NCBI GenBank assembly: GCA_949296355.1
Contig: CASFPS010000003.1
Coordinates: forward strand, 31,111-95,110
Origin: an uncultured bacterium
GTDB lineage: Bacteria; Cyanobacteriota; Vampirovibrionia; Gastranaerophilales; Gastranaerophilaceae
Reading direction: 5' to 3'
DNA: 64,000 nt
The notes beneath the pieces were generated by a model. That model made no database searches. It worked only from the letters and a program-made list of their open reading frames with translations, and was not told the DNA's origin. A program made the position numbers and the translations under genes. The number at the start of each line of letters is the position of its first letter. The first letter of the stretch is position 1. Positions 35,406-44,058 of the stretch are shown one piece after another.

Positions 35406-35780
35406 TAATATGTCGGGCTTTAACCCGACCTATTTACTTTTTAGTGAATAGTGATTAGTGATTAGTGATTAGTGATTAGAATTTATTCTGTCATTGCGGG
35501 GGTAAATGTTTGGGCTGGTAAGCAAAACTATCAGTTTGGTCGTCACTGCGAGGAGCGGGAGCGACGCGGCAATCCAGTAAGTTATTGTTGGGTTTCACCC
35601 AACCTACATTTCCTCCCTCTCCCACAAAGGGGCGAGGGGAAGTCGGTGTAGGGTGGGAAAAGCGTCAGCGTTCCCACCGGAATAAAAAAGTTATCGTTGG
35701 GTTTCACCCAACCTGCATGTCAATATTCCTTTAACATCTATTCACTATTCACTATTCACTATTCACCATTCACCGGTTAA
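35406..35780. repeat. intergenic repeat mosaic with heptamer arrays
   Basis: TCGGGCTTTAACCCGA hairpin near 35413. Five tandem 7-base units AGTGAAT/AGTGATT at 35443-35477. ATTGC-armed element (reverse) at about 35540-35576. TTGGGTTTCACCCAA hairpins near 35587 and 35697. CCCTCTCCCACAAAGGGGCGAGGGG near 35613. GTGGGAA/TTCCCAC hairpin at about 35650-35677. Five tandem units TATTCAC/CATTCAC at 35739-35773, the reverse complement of the first array type. The last repeat ends 13 bases before the ribosome binding site of the next gene. Confidence 0.9.
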
Positions 35781-35796
35781 ACAGAAAGGACATCCA

Positions 35797-36687
35797 ATGA
35801 AAATTCCTGTAGTATTTACATTTGACAAAAGAATAATATTAGGCGCGGCTGTAACAATAAAAAGCCTTATTGATACAGCAGGCAAAGAAACTTCTTACGA
35901 TATTTACGTCTACCATCCGGATATTGAGGAGAAGGATGTAAAAGAGTTTGAAAAAATGCTTGAAGGAACTAATCATACAATCCGTTTTGAATACATTTCA
36001 AAAGAGAGGTTCAAAGACGCGCCGATAAATAAGGGCGGAAGCTGGACAGAGATTGTTTATTACAGGCTTTTGATACCGGAATTATTGCCTCAGTATGACA
36101 AAGTAATTTATGCAGACACGGATGTTTTATTCAAAGGCGACCTGACTGATGTATTTAATACAGACATTTCAGACTACGAATGCGCGGCGGTTGCAATGGA
36201 GCCGAACAATGCAGAAATGATTTGCCACAAGTATTTTCCGGAAAACAAGAACGAGCTTACATTTATTTCAAGCTTTATTATGTTTAATTCCAAAAGAATG
36301 CGCGAGGAAAAATTTGTACAGAGAATGTACAAAACAATCGAAACTTTCAACACAAGGCTCAAATTCTTTGATGTAGATGTTTTGAATATAACCTGCGACA
36401 GAATTTACGCTCTTCCGTACCGCTACGGAGTATTCCAGAGCTTGTATTATAGCGACGACTGGTCAGATTCTAATGAATACAAATTCTTGAAAAATGTATA
36501 CACTGATGATACCTTAAGAGAAGAAGTTAAAAATGTTGTAATGCTTCATTATGCAGGAAAACCGGGCAAACCGTGGAGAAGAAAACACATACCTTCTGAT
36601 TACAAAGAATGTATGGACAAAATTCCTAAAAAATTAAGAAAGTTTACTTTCAGAGACATAAGAAAAAGATTATTCAGCAAAGTATGA
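35797..36687 (+). CDS. GT8 family glycosyltransferase
   Basis: 296 residues of the LgtC-like galactosyl/glucosyltransferase family. It begins I-P-V-V-F-T-F-D-K-R-I-I-L-G. The metal-binding D-T-D (107-109) sits in V-I-Y-A-D-T-D-V-L-F, and the C-terminal H-Y-A-G-K-P-G-K-P-W (about 249-258) matches the family's second metal/acceptor site. AAAGGA seven bases before the ATG at 35797 supports the start. It overlaps the next gene by four bases (ATGA). Probably acts on LPS core or surface polysaccharide. Confidence 0.9.
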   Translation: MKIPVVFTFDKRIILGAAVTIKSLIDTAGKETSYDIYVYHPDIEEKDVKEFEKMLEGTNHTIRFEYISKERFKDAPINKGGSWTEIVYYRLLIPELLPQYDKVIYADTDVLFKGDLTDVFNTDISDYECAAVAMEPNNAEMICHKYFPENKNELTFISSFIMFNSKRMREEKFVQRMYKTIETFNTRLKFFDVDVLNITCDRIYALPYRYGVFQSLYYSDDWSDSNEYKFLKNVYTDDTLREEVKNVVMLHYAGKPGKPWRRKHIPSDYKECMDKIPKKLRKFTFRDIRKRLFSKV

Positions 36688-37568
36688 GTTTATTAAAATT
36701 AAAAAACAGTCTTTTTAAAGTTTTTATAGAGCTTTTTATTTTCAACAGAGAAAAAAGAAGCCGTATAAAAGCGCGTCAGGCTAAGAAGGATTTAAAGAAA
36801 TATGCCGATTATGCAATAAGTTTTCCGTTTGAAAAACCAAACGGGCAAGATGAGGAAATTATCTGGCAATACTGGCATCAGGGCAGGGAAAACGCACCTT
36901 TGTTGATTCAAAAATGTTTTGAAAGCGTTCAAAAATATGAGAGTGATAAAAAAATCAATGTCTTAAGCTTTGAGACAATAAAAGATTATGTTGAACTCCC
37001 GCAAAAGTATTATGAGCTTTTGAAAGCCAAAAAGATTCCGATTGCAATATTCAGCGATATTTTGAGGCTTAACCTTCTGAAAAAATACGGCGGCTGCTGG
37101 GTTGATTCTACCATTTATCTCACGGACAAAATTCCGCAGGATGTTTGGAAATCGGATTTTTGTGTGTTTCAAAAAGACCCGGTTAGTGATTTACAGGAAA
37201 ATAAAATGTCCTGTTATTTTATCCGAGCAAAAAAGGGAAGTCCTAATTTGCAAGCAATAAAACGGGCAATAGAAAAATACTGGGATGAAAACGATTTTCT
37301 TATAAATTATTTTATGTTTGAACATCTGTCAACAATTCTTTCTGACAAAACTCCGGAACTTAAAGCCGAGTGGGATAAAATGCCATACTTAGACGGAGAG
37401 ATTTCCGGACAGCTTCAAAGAACCATGTTTGAAGATTTTAATCAGGTTGAGTGGGAAAAATTGATATCAAAATGTGCAATACATAAATTGACTTATAAAA
37501 CACTAACAAACAAAACAAGCGGAAAGAGTTACTATGATTGGATAGTAAACTTACGGGCGAGTGAGTGA
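36684..37568 (+). CDS. capsular polysaccharide synthesis protein, GT32-like
   Basis: 294 residues. Core features of the Caps_synth/GT32 group: I-W-Q-Y-W-H-Q-G (60-67), F-S-D-I-L-R-L-N-L-L (123-132) and the catalytic-type Y-G-G-C-W-V-D-S-T (135-143). Translation is coupled to the preceding GT8 gene through ATGA. The stop is followed at once by GTGAGTGAGAAT and then repeat modules, so the operon ends here. Sugar donor unknown. Confidence 0.82.
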   Translation: MSLLKLKNSLFKVFIELFIFNREKRSRIKARQAKKDLKKYADYAISFPFEKPNGQDEEIIWQYWHQGRENAPLLIQKCFESVQKYESDKKINVLSFETIKDYVELPQKYYELLKAKKIPIAIFSDILRLNLLKKYGGCWVDSTIYLTDKIPQDVWKSDFCVFQKDPVSDLQENKMSCYFIRAKKGSPNLQAIKRAIEKYWDENDFLINYFMFEHLSTILSDKTPELKAEWDKMPYLDGEISGQLQRTMFEDFNQVEWEKLISKCAIHKLTYKTLTNKTSGKSYYDWIVNLRASE

Positions 37569-37899
37569 GAATATAAAAATGTAGGTCGGGTTCAGCCCGA
37601 CAATAACTTTTCTATTCCGGTGGGAACGCTCACGCTTTTCCCACCCTACACCTTTTGTGGAGCAAGCTCCACACTACTACTATTTACTTCCCCTCGCCCC
37701 TTTGTGGGAGAGGGTAGAATTTCAAGTTGAGCTTGAGCGAAACTTAGAAATTCGGGTGAGGGGTTGGAGTTAAAGAGATTCTTCGCCCCTGAATTGTTAT
37801 CAGGCTCTGCCAGACAATAACTCTTGTGGAGCTTGCTCCACACTACCAGAATTTTTGTCGGGCTGTAGCCAGCCTATTATTTTTTAGCCCGGCTTATTA
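37569..37899. repeat. intergenic repeat mosaic
   Basis: TCGGGTTCAGCCCGA hairpin near 37586; GTGGGAACGC/GCTTTTCCCAC hairpin at about 37620-37643; GTGGAGCAAGCTCCAC at about 37657; the long CCCCTCGCCCC...GGGTGAGGGG element at about 37687-37765; GTGGAGCTTGCTCCAC at about 37827; and TCGGGC pieces to 37890. Confidence 0.9.
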
Positions 37900-38814
37900 C
37901 TAATACGAATACCAGTTGCCTAAAAAACAAATCAGGCGTTCTTTCCTGCGTCTTCTGTAAAAAAAGCGTCTGTAACTTTTGAAACAAAATTTTATATGCT
38001 CTGATAACGTAAGTTTTCTTGCGTTTTTATTAATATCTTTCTTTATCAGATTATAATCATATTTAGTATATTTTTTTATTAAATGTTTTATAAAAATAGG
38101 GTAAAAATTCTCTGCATCTCTATATAATGTTATTTCTCTTTTTAAAAACGGTGATTTGTCCTTTTTTACCAAACCTATATATGCTGCTGCGTGTGCTGAC
38201 GGAACAATTTTACAAAGTTTGCAGTAAAAATCATACTTAAAACCCCTTTCTTCAAGCAGATGAGTCATACCCATTTCATACTTGATAACTATTTCTTGTT
38301 TTGTCTCTTCTTTTTTTACAGAAGTAATAAAATTATAAAAAATTTCAGAATTAAATACCTGCGGTTTAAAAACAACAAAATATGATTGCAGATGATTAAA
38401 TCTGCGGCATTCTATATCTTCATTCGTATCTTTTATTCCGGAATCGGAAAATGTGACACCCCAAAAATCAAGAGGCTTTGCAGACATTTCGGAAAACATA
38501 TTATCGAACGGATACAAAGGAGCATAACAACTGTCGTTTGCAAAAATTAGTTCTTCACAATCTTTCAAAAGTCCATTGTCTTTTGCGTATAAAAAACCGC
38601 GCTTGTATGAGCCGAAGTCATATTCACCATGCCTGCCAACAATAGAATGATAAACAATATTCTCTATCTTTTTTAATTCTTCCGGCAAAACATCTGAATC
38701 AGAAACAAATACAATTTTCTCAGCAAATTTATGTAGTTCTGACAAATAATATATAACATAATCCTGTATTAAATTATTTTTGTCATAATGAGCAAAAATA
38801 GCAATTCTATGCAA
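37900..38814 (-). CDS. rhamnan synthesis F (RgpF)-like protein
   Basis: 304 residues. Typical RgpF landmarks: H-R-I-A-I-F-A-H-Y-D at the start, V-F-V-S-D-S, and R-H-G-E-Y-D-F-G-S-Y-K-R-G (61-73) with the invariant Y-D-F-G-S. N-D-S-C-Y-A-P-L (about 92-99) follows. Proteins of this family take part in rhamnose-rich polysaccharide assembly. The C-terminal 40 residues are very basic. AAGGAGA lies upstream of the ATG at 38814. It is the last gene of a minus-strand group reading from 41407. Confidence 0.85.
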   Translation of the reverse strand: MHRIAIFAHYDKNNLIQDYVIYYLSELHKFAEKIVFVSDSDVLPEELKKIENIVYHSIVGRHGEYDFGSYKRGFLYAKDNGLLKDCEELIFANDSCYAPLYPFDNMFSEMSAKPLDFWGVTFSDSGIKDTNEDIECRRFNHLQSYFVVFKPQVFNSEIFYNFITSVKKEETKQEIVIKYEMGMTHLLEERGFKYDFYCKLCKIVPSAHAAAYIGLVKKDKSPFLKREITLYRDAENFYPIFIKHLIKKYTKYDYNLIKKDINKNARKLTLSEHIKFCFKSYRRFFYRRRRKERLICFLGNWYSY

Positions 38815-38841
38815 TTACTTTCTCCTTATCAAATATTAAAG

Positions 38842-39720
38842 TTAATCTTTCCCATAAAATTTTTGAATTTCATTATCAGAAAAAATATTTCTGCCGCCAC
38901 TAGCCTTAAACAAATCATAAGCTTTTACAATATGACCTAAATCGAGAGCCTGATAACCTTCTTTGGCTAAATCATACGCCAAAACAGTAGCAGTAGGACC
39001 AAGAATAATACATACAATTCTATTCTTATCAATCTTTTTTGCTTCCTTTAATATTTCATTATATTTTTCAAAAGCATCTACGGTCGGAGCATTAATGTAT
39101 TCTATAGATTTTGCACAATCAAAAACATTATGTTTGATATCTTTGAAAACTCTGTCACCTGAAATTATTGTTATATCTTTATCTCTCCACAAATTCCTCA
39201 TTATTTCACAACTATCTTTTATATCTTCATGTGAGAATATACCAGTTTCTATATACACCCTGTCTTTTTGAACCCGATTTAAAATCCAGTCTGTATTTTT
39301 CCCCCAAAAATCATACAAAAATCTTCTTGAAATTTTGTCCCCCGAAGCCATTAGACTATTAAAACTATGACAACAAGAATATGGAATCCCCATTATTATA
39401 TTTTCATCTTTTGAATCAAAAATTTCATTCAACCTCTTTGATAGCTGTTCGTTTTTTTTCTGAAATACAGCAACACTCCCTGCCATGATTTTAAATTCAC
39501 CATCACCGAAACGTACAAGACTCTTTCCTTCTTTAAGAATGTATTGAGCACTTTCTTTGACAGATAAAATTTCCGGAATATAAAGATTTGAAATATCATC
39601 TTTTAATTCATATTTTAAAAAATTTATGTGATTTTCTAAATATTGAATATCACCCTTCAATTCTTTTAAATTGTATCTTGAAAGATATCTCAGATTTTTT
39701 AACAAAGTTTTAATTCCCAC
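38842..39720 (-). CDS. GT-D fold glycosyltransferase (DUF1792-like)
   Basis: 292 residues resembling the third-sugar glucosyltransferase domain first seen in streptococcal serine-rich adhesin glycosylation. S-L-V-R-F-G-D-G-E-F (67-76) holds the metal-binding D-G-E, and the C-terminal I-L-G-P-T-A-T-V-L-A-Y-D-L, then Y-Q-A-L-D-L-G-H, is characteristic. GTG start at 39720 shares one base with the stop of the upstream GT2 gene (TAGTG), with GAGGGGG upstream, so the two are coupled. Confidence 0.82.
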   Translation of the reverse strand: MGIKTLLKNLRYLSRYNLKELKGDIQYLENHINFLKYELKDDISNLYIPEILSVKESAQYILKEGKSLVRFGDGEFKIMAGSVAVFQKKNEQLSKRLNEIFDSKDENIIMGIPYSCCHSFNSLMASGDKISRRFLYDFWGKNTDWILNRVQKDRVYIETGIFSHEDIKDSCEIMRNLWRDKDITIISGDRVFKDIKHNVFDCAKSIEYINAPTVDAFEKYNEILKEAKKIDKNRIVCIILGPTATVLAYDLAKEGYQALDLGHIVKAYDLFKASGGRNIFSDNEIQKFYGKD

Positions 39721-40508
39721 TATTTAGTCCCCCTCATTGCCTCATTAAAATCCATTTTCAGATAATCTTTAAACCGCCCGGATAAATCATCTCCGTATTT
39801 ATCCAGCAGATTATGATTTTTGTAATACTCAAAAATAATCGGAATTAAATTTATATACCTGAAAAGCTTTTTATCCGAATAAATTATAGAATCCGCTCTC
39901 TGAAAGTAATTGTAAAACGGTTTACTTATGTAATATCCCGACTTCACCCACGGATAATACATCATCCAGAAAACGTTATCCTCATAGTTATAACCTTTAG
40001 GAAATATGCAGGCTCTATCTTTTATAATCGATGTATTGAAAATTTTTGACCAGACAGTTACGGGAGTTTTTCTGAATTTTTTGTAATTCATTTTCTGAAA
40101 CCCGTTAAATGGCAGTTTTTGAATTTCAACTTTTCCATTATCATAAACTTTTTGTGAAGCGAAGCACACAAAATCGGTTTTATACTTTTCAATTGCTTTA
40201 TACGCCTCTTCAAACGTACGCTCATCAATCCAATCGTCACTGTCAACAAAAGCCGTATAAGGCGCTGAAACAAACTCCAGCCCGTTGTTTCTCGCATCGG
40301 AAAGCCCGCCGTTTTCTTTAGATATAACTTTTATTCTATTATCACTTCCGGCATACTTATTTAATATCTCAAGCGAATTATCGGCAGAACCGTCATTAAC
40401 ACATATAATCTCAATATCCCTTAATGTTTGGCATAGAACACTATCCAGACAGCGCTCAAGATATTTTTCAACATTATAAACAGGTATAATAACAGAAATC
40501 AGAGGCAT
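39720..40508 (-). CDS. GT2 family glycosyltransferase
   Basis: 262 residues. Classical GT2 A-fold: S-V-I-I-P-V-Y-N-V-E-K-Y-L (5-17), N-D-G-S-A-D-N-S (38-45), G-G-L-S-D-A-R-N-N-G (67-76) and D-S-D-D-W (89-93). It probably transfers a hexose in polysaccharide or LPS synthesis. Overlaps the upstream GT17 gene by 10 bases and the downstream GT-D gene by one, a tight operon. Confidence 0.92.
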   Translation of the reverse strand: MPLISVIIPVYNVEKYLERCLDSVLCQTLRDIEIICVNDGSADNSLEILNKYAGSDNRIKVISKENGGLSDARNNGLEFVSAPYTAFVDSDDWIDERTFEEAYKAIEKYKTDFVCFASQKVYDNGKVEIQKLPFNGFQKMNYKKFRKTPVTVWSKIFNTSIIKDRACIFPKGYNYEDNVFWMMYYPWVKSGYYISKPFYNYFQRADSIIYSDKKLFRYINLIPIIFEYYKNHNLLDKYGDDLSGRFKDYLKMDFNEAMRGTK

Positions 40509-41407
40509 TTGAATAACCTCTTAATCTTATAAACACTATGAAGCAGTATTGCTTTCCCAAAAGAAATCCGATTATTGAAATTAATATACTCCGTGTATTT
40601 TTCTGCATTTGATACAAAATAATCGGGAAAAATATCAGATATCACTAAATTCGCAAAAATATCCCCGCGCTCTAAAATATCTTCATTATTTTGAATTTTT
40701 CTTAATAATGCACTGTCAGTATTATTATTTATAGTATTAACCTGCTGCTCTACAATAGAATTCATTTTATACTTAATGCTTTCCACATTTCCGATGTAGC
40801 TGAAATGCCAGCCGCCATTTTTTATAATTTTTCCTTTAACAAACCGCAAATACGTAGGCAGACCGTATTTTGAATACAGGCAATATTTTTTATCCTTTTC
40901 TTTAATACTTTTCTTTGGATTTATTAAATCTTTAAACCTGCAGATTTTTGCACTCTTACAAAAAGGAATAGTTATATATAAAGAATTGTAGCTAAATCCA
41001 AACCTCAGCTGTCTTAAAGAACATATTCCTTTTCTATATTTTTTTACAGCCTCCGGATTAGGAATTTCATCACAGTCGGAAATTATAACAATATCATCAG
41101 GCTTGCAATTCTCTAACCCGCGCATTATTGCATCTCGCTGATAATTTTCATAAAGCCATTTATTCCCGTCAGAACTCGTTTTCGAACTCTCTAAATCCGG
41201 CAGGTCATCAACTTTTATGTATATAATTTTATCCAGAAATTTGCTGAATCTTTCTTTATTTTGTTCAAAAAGGTATTCTTTTGCTTTTCCGGTATGGGTT
41301 TTATCAGCTTCTGTTATAACAAAATAATCAACTGCTTCATACAGAACATTTAGTCTGATTTCCAGAATATCCAACTCATTAAAAAACGGAAAGCAATCGT
41401 ATATCAT
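40499..41407 (-). CDS. GT17-like N-acetylglucosaminyltransferase family protein
   Basis: 302 residues. GT17 landmarks: I-Y-D-C-F-P-F-F-N-E-L-D-I-L-E-I-R-L (2-19), T-H-T-G, S-D-C-D-E-I-P (110-116) and G-G-W-H-F-S-Y. In eukaryotes the family adds the bisecting GlcNAc of N-glycans; bacterial members sit in surface glycan loci, as here. First gene of the minus-strand group, preceded by GAGGA and an AT-rich 180-base spacer shared with the divergent XRE gene. Confidence 0.88.
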   Translation of the reverse strand: MIYDCFPFFNELDILEIRLNVLYEAVDYFVITEADKTHTGKAKEYLFEQNKERFSKFLDKIIYIKVDDLPDLESSKTSSDGNKWLYENYQRDAIMRGLENCKPDDIVIISDCDEIPNPEAVKKYRKGICSLRQLRFGFSYNSLYITIPFCKSAKICRFKDLINPKKSIKEKDKKYCLYSKYGLPTYLRFVKGKIIKNGGWHFSYIGNVESIKYKMNSIVEQQVNTINNNTDSALLRKIQNNEDILERGDIFANLVISDIFPDYFVSNAEKYTEYINFNNRISFGKAILLHSVYKIKRLFKCL

Positions 41408-41587
41408 TAATCCTCATTTATATTTATTCAAATCAAAAAGTAATACATATAATTACTCAAGATAATAACATAAATTTTCTTTCTTGTTAATACATTTGAT
41501 AAGTAAATAATAATTATTCGTCATATATATTGTTTATAGATAATTATAAGTATTTTATTTTAATAAAAGGTAATAGGTTTATTGATT
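41408..41587. promoter_or_regulatory. divergent promoter region of the glycan island
   Basis: A very AT-rich 180-base spacer between the minus-strand GT genes and the XRE regulator. Contains the inverted repeat AGTAAT (41439-41444)/ATTACT (41452-41457) and the palindrome AATAATTATT near 41509. Either could be an operator for the adjacent regulator. No individual promoter is assigned. Confidence 0.3.
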
Positions 41588-41923
41588 ATGCCAAATATTA
41601 ACAAAACTTATGTAGGTAAAATTATTCAGCAAAAAAGAAAAGATTTAGGCTTAAAACAGTCTGAATTAGCTGAAATGATTGGGATTTCCGAAAAACATCT
41701 AAGCAAAATTGAAACCGGCAAAAACTTTCCTGCTCTTGATAATTTTTTCAAACTAATAGAAATATTAAAATTATCACTTGGAGATTTTGGCACTGAAGAA
41801 ATTGACACTTCCAACCTTTCTTCTAACAAAAACAAATTAAAAATGGTTGTTAATATTGCATCAGAGCAGCAAATAAACATCTATCTGGATATGATAGAAG
41901 TCATAAATCATTACATCAAATAA
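41588..41923 (+). CDS. XRE-family helix-turn-helix regulator (111 aa)
   Basis: The N-terminal HTH (about 8-66) has the Cro/CI pattern: I-I-Q-Q-K-R-K-D-L-G-L-K-Q-S-E-L-A-E, then I-S-E-K-H-L-S-K-I-E-T-G-K-N-F-P. The short C-terminal tail (70-111) is probably a dimerisation helix. ATG 41588 is preferred over the TTG two codons earlier. It lies between divergent glycosyltransferase genes and is followed 18 bases later by a GT2 gene, so it may control surface glycan expression. Confidence 0.88.
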   Translation: MPNINKTYVGKIIQQKRKDLGLKQSELAEMIGISEKHLSKIETGKNFPALDNFFKLIEILKLSLGDFGTEEIDTSNLSSNKNKLKMVVNIASEQQINIYLDMIEVINHYIK

Positions 41924-41941
41924 TTTTTCAGAAAGAAAACT

Positions 41942-42739
41942 ATGAAAAGAGTCGTAATCATAACACCTGTATTTAACAAATTTGAGCAAGCAACAAAACC
42001 GTTTTTGGATTCTATATACAAATATACGGACTCTTTTGACCTGATTCTGATTGATAACAATTCGACAGACGGAACTACAGAATACTTAAAAGAATTTGAA
42101 AAAGAGCATTCTAATCTAAAAGTAATTTACAACAAAGAAAATCTCGGGTATTCAAAAGCAAATAATCAGGGTTTAAAACTTGCTCTAAAATCTGATTATG
42201 AATACATCGGACTTTTGAATAATGATATTTTGTTTACTCCTGAATGGCTTGAAAACGCAATAAGAATTTTTGAATACGATTCCCAGCTCGGGATGGTTTC
42301 TCCGCGTGATGCCGGAAGAAGAAAATTCTTCAAAAAGACATTAACTTCTGACAATTATATTATGCATTATAAAGAATATCTAAAACGTTTTAAAGAACCG
42401 TATAAATATATGCTGGAGCCTTTGTTCAGCTGTGTAATTGTTAAACGCGAAGTTATAGAAAAAATCGGACTGATGGACGAAAACTTTACACCTGCTTTCT
42501 GGGAAGACCAGGACTATTGTCTGAGAGCTTTGTATGCGGGATTCAGCCTTGCAACTTCAAACATTTCTTTTGTATTCCACAACCATAGCACAACAAGCTC
42601 ACAAATAAGCAAAGATATTTACGAAAGAAACAGAGAATATTTTTACAAAAAACACCCGCTCGGCAGATGGATTTGGGAACACAAGCGCTCTAATCTCTTA
42701 AGAGATATCAAAAATTACATCAAGGAAAGTTTGGAGTAG
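41942..42739 (+). CDS. GT2 family glycosyltransferase (rhamnosyltransferase-like)
   Basis: 265 residues. I-I-T-P-V-F-N-K-F (6-14), D-N-N-S-T-D-G-T (38-45), N-L-G-Y-S-K-A-N-N-Q-G (67-77), L-N-N-D (92-95) and the late W-E-D-Q-D-Y-C-L-R-A, an E-D-x-D acceptor motif typical of WbbL-type transferases. AGAAAG precedes the ATG. Likely cotranscribed with the XRE gene. Confidence 0.92.
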   Translation: MKRVVIITPVFNKFEQATKPFLDSIYKYTDSFDLILIDNNSTDGTTEYLKEFEKEHSNLKVIYNKENLGYSKANNQGLKLALKSDYEYIGLLNNDILFTPEWLENAIRIFEYDSQLGMVSPRDAGRRKFFKKTLTSDNYIMHYKEYLKRFKEPYKYMLEPLFSCVIVKREVIEKIGLMDENFTPAFWEDQDYCLRALYAGFSLATSNISFVFHNHSTTSSQISKDIYERNREYFYKKHPLGRWIWEHKRSNLLRDIKNYIKESLE

Positions 42740-42791
42740 ATAAATCTTTTCAAATGTGTAATAATATATTAAGAAAGCAGGTGTGATTAAT

Positions 42792-42980
42792 ATGAATATA
42801 GATGTAATTATACATAAAGAAGAAAACGGCTACTGGGCAGAAGTACCTGCTTTGAAAGGCTGCTACAGCCAGGGCGAAACAATTGAAGAAATTACTGCAA
42901 ACATAAAGGAAGCAATTACAGCGTGGTTCTCTGTTGAGATACCTGAAAACGACGGCGAGGTTATCTCTTTAGCTTTATGA
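42792..42980 (+). CDS. hicB: HicB-type antitoxin
   Basis: 62-residue partial-RNase-H-fold HicB domain: M-N-I-D-V-I-I-H-K-E-E-N-G-Y-W-A-E-V-P-A-L, then G-C-Y-S-Q-G-E-T-I-E-E. It would neutralise HicA mRNA interferase. AGCAGG ten bases upstream supports ATG 42792 over the GTG at 42783. It lacks the usual C-terminal DNA-binding domain. It overlaps hicA by ATGA. Because hicA is broken, hicB may now be free-standing. Confidence 0.85.
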   Translation: MNIDVIIHKEENGYWAEVPALKGCYSQGETIEEITANIKEAITAWFSVEIPENDGEVISLAL

Positions 42981-43194
42981 AAAATATTACAGGCAAAAAA
43001 CTTTGTAAAATTTTGGAAGAAGACGGCTGGAGGCTAATAAGAATAAAAGGTTCACATCATGTTTATACCAAGGAAGGTGAAGAGGCGCTGTAGTACCGGT
43101 GCACGGAAATAAAGAAATTAAAACCGGATTGTTGAAGGCTATTTTAAAAACAGCAGGACTATTATCATTATTTTTCACTTTAATTAATACATAG
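42977..43194 (+). pseudogene. hicA: HicA toxin, frameshifted
   Basis: The first frame gives M-K-N-I-T-G-K-K-L, W-R-L-I-R-I-K-G-S-H-H-V-Y, with the catalytic His, and ends at TAG 43091. The rest, V-V-P-V-H-G-N-K-E-I-K-T-G-L-L-K-A-I-L-K, continues in another frame from 43090 to the stop at 43192. An extra GC in GAGGCGCTGTAG explains the break: without it the frame reads G-E-E-A-V-V-P-V-H-G. All parts are otherwise well conserved, so the lesion is recent, or a sequencing error or recoding site. Confidence 0.85.
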
Positions 43195-43206
43195 GGAGTA
43201 GTGAAA

Positions 43207-44058
43207 ATGTTTGAGAAAAAATACGTAACGCGATGGCTTGTATATAATTTTTGCGGGATGAAGCTTAAATTAAAAACCAAACCGGAACATATTGATACTG
43301 TTAATCTGGTTCTTGATGACAATTATGGAATCGGCAACAGAATTTTCGCCATTGTTAATGCAATAAAGTACTACACTCCGAAAAATTTGAATTTCTACTG
43401 GAACAAAAACGGCTGGGTCAGTCAATCGTTTAAAGATTTATTTGATTGTAATTTTGAATGCAGTGTAAGTGAATTTAATGAAATTCCGAAAAACTGGACA
43501 AACTCCAAAACAGAAAGAACAATATACCTGCCTCAAGCAAGCATTATCACGCCGGATTGGGTTGAAAGAACCCTATCAAACGGGAATATTACACCTGAGA
43601 TAAGAAAAATTTACCGTGAAGTATTTTGTAAAATCAAACCGTCTAAGCAGGCAGAAGAGCGGATACAAAGCATAAGCCTTCCGGAATCTTTCATCGCCCT
43701 GCAAGTCAGAAATGCAGCGGATTGGGATAAGTACGGAAGAAATGAAAATCTTGATATATTTTTAGATGAAATTAACAAATATCCGCCGGAAACCGTGTTT
43801 TATATTTCCGCAATGAATAAAGAAACATCTGACTATATAAAAAATAACTGTAAGTACAAAATACTGGAGCTTCCTGACAAAAATTACAAGTCAATGTATG
43901 ATGCCGTTGCGGATTTGTACATCATGTCCCGTGCAAAAGAAGGAATATATTCTTTTGGCTCCACGTTTGGCGAACTTGCCTGGTGGCTGGCGGAAGAAGA
44001 ACAAAAATATTCAATCGCCGGAAGTGATAAAAACTGGAAATGGATAAAAAATAATTAA
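43207..44058 (+). CDS. putative fucosyltransferase-like glycosyltransferase
   Basis: 283 residues, family assigned weakly. N-Y-G-I-G-N-R-I-F-A-I-V-N-A (about 40-53) resembles the G-x-G-N-R sugar-nucleotide loop of fucosyltransferases (GT11/GT23-like). F-I-A-L-Q-V-R-N-A (about 160-168) resembles their second motif, and S-F-G-S-T-F-G-E-L-A is near the end. GGGAG eight bases before ATG 43207 decides the start. The convergent asparaginase gene overlaps its last four bases. Confidence 0.55.
   Translation: MFEKKYVTRWLVYNFCGMKLKLKTKPEHIDTVNLVLDDNYGIGNRIFAIVNAIKYYTPKNLNFYWNKNGWVSQSFKDLFDCNFECSVSEFNEIPKNWTNSKTERTIYLPQASIITPDWVERTLSNGNITPEIRKIYREVFCKIKPSKQAEERIQSISLPESFIALQVRNAADWDKYGRNENLDIFLDEINKYPPETVFYISAMNKETSDYIKNNCKYKILELPDKNYKSMYDAVADLYIMSRAKEGIYSFGSTFGELAWWLAEEEQKYSIAGSDKNWKWIKNN

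Noticed and set aside
35443..35477. Possible CRISPR array
   Set aside because: Units are 7 bases long and directly joined, with no spacers and no cas genes.
37646..37843. 65-codon open frame on the minus strand
   Set aside because: It is only repeat modules (GTGGAGC hairpins and the CCCTC element).
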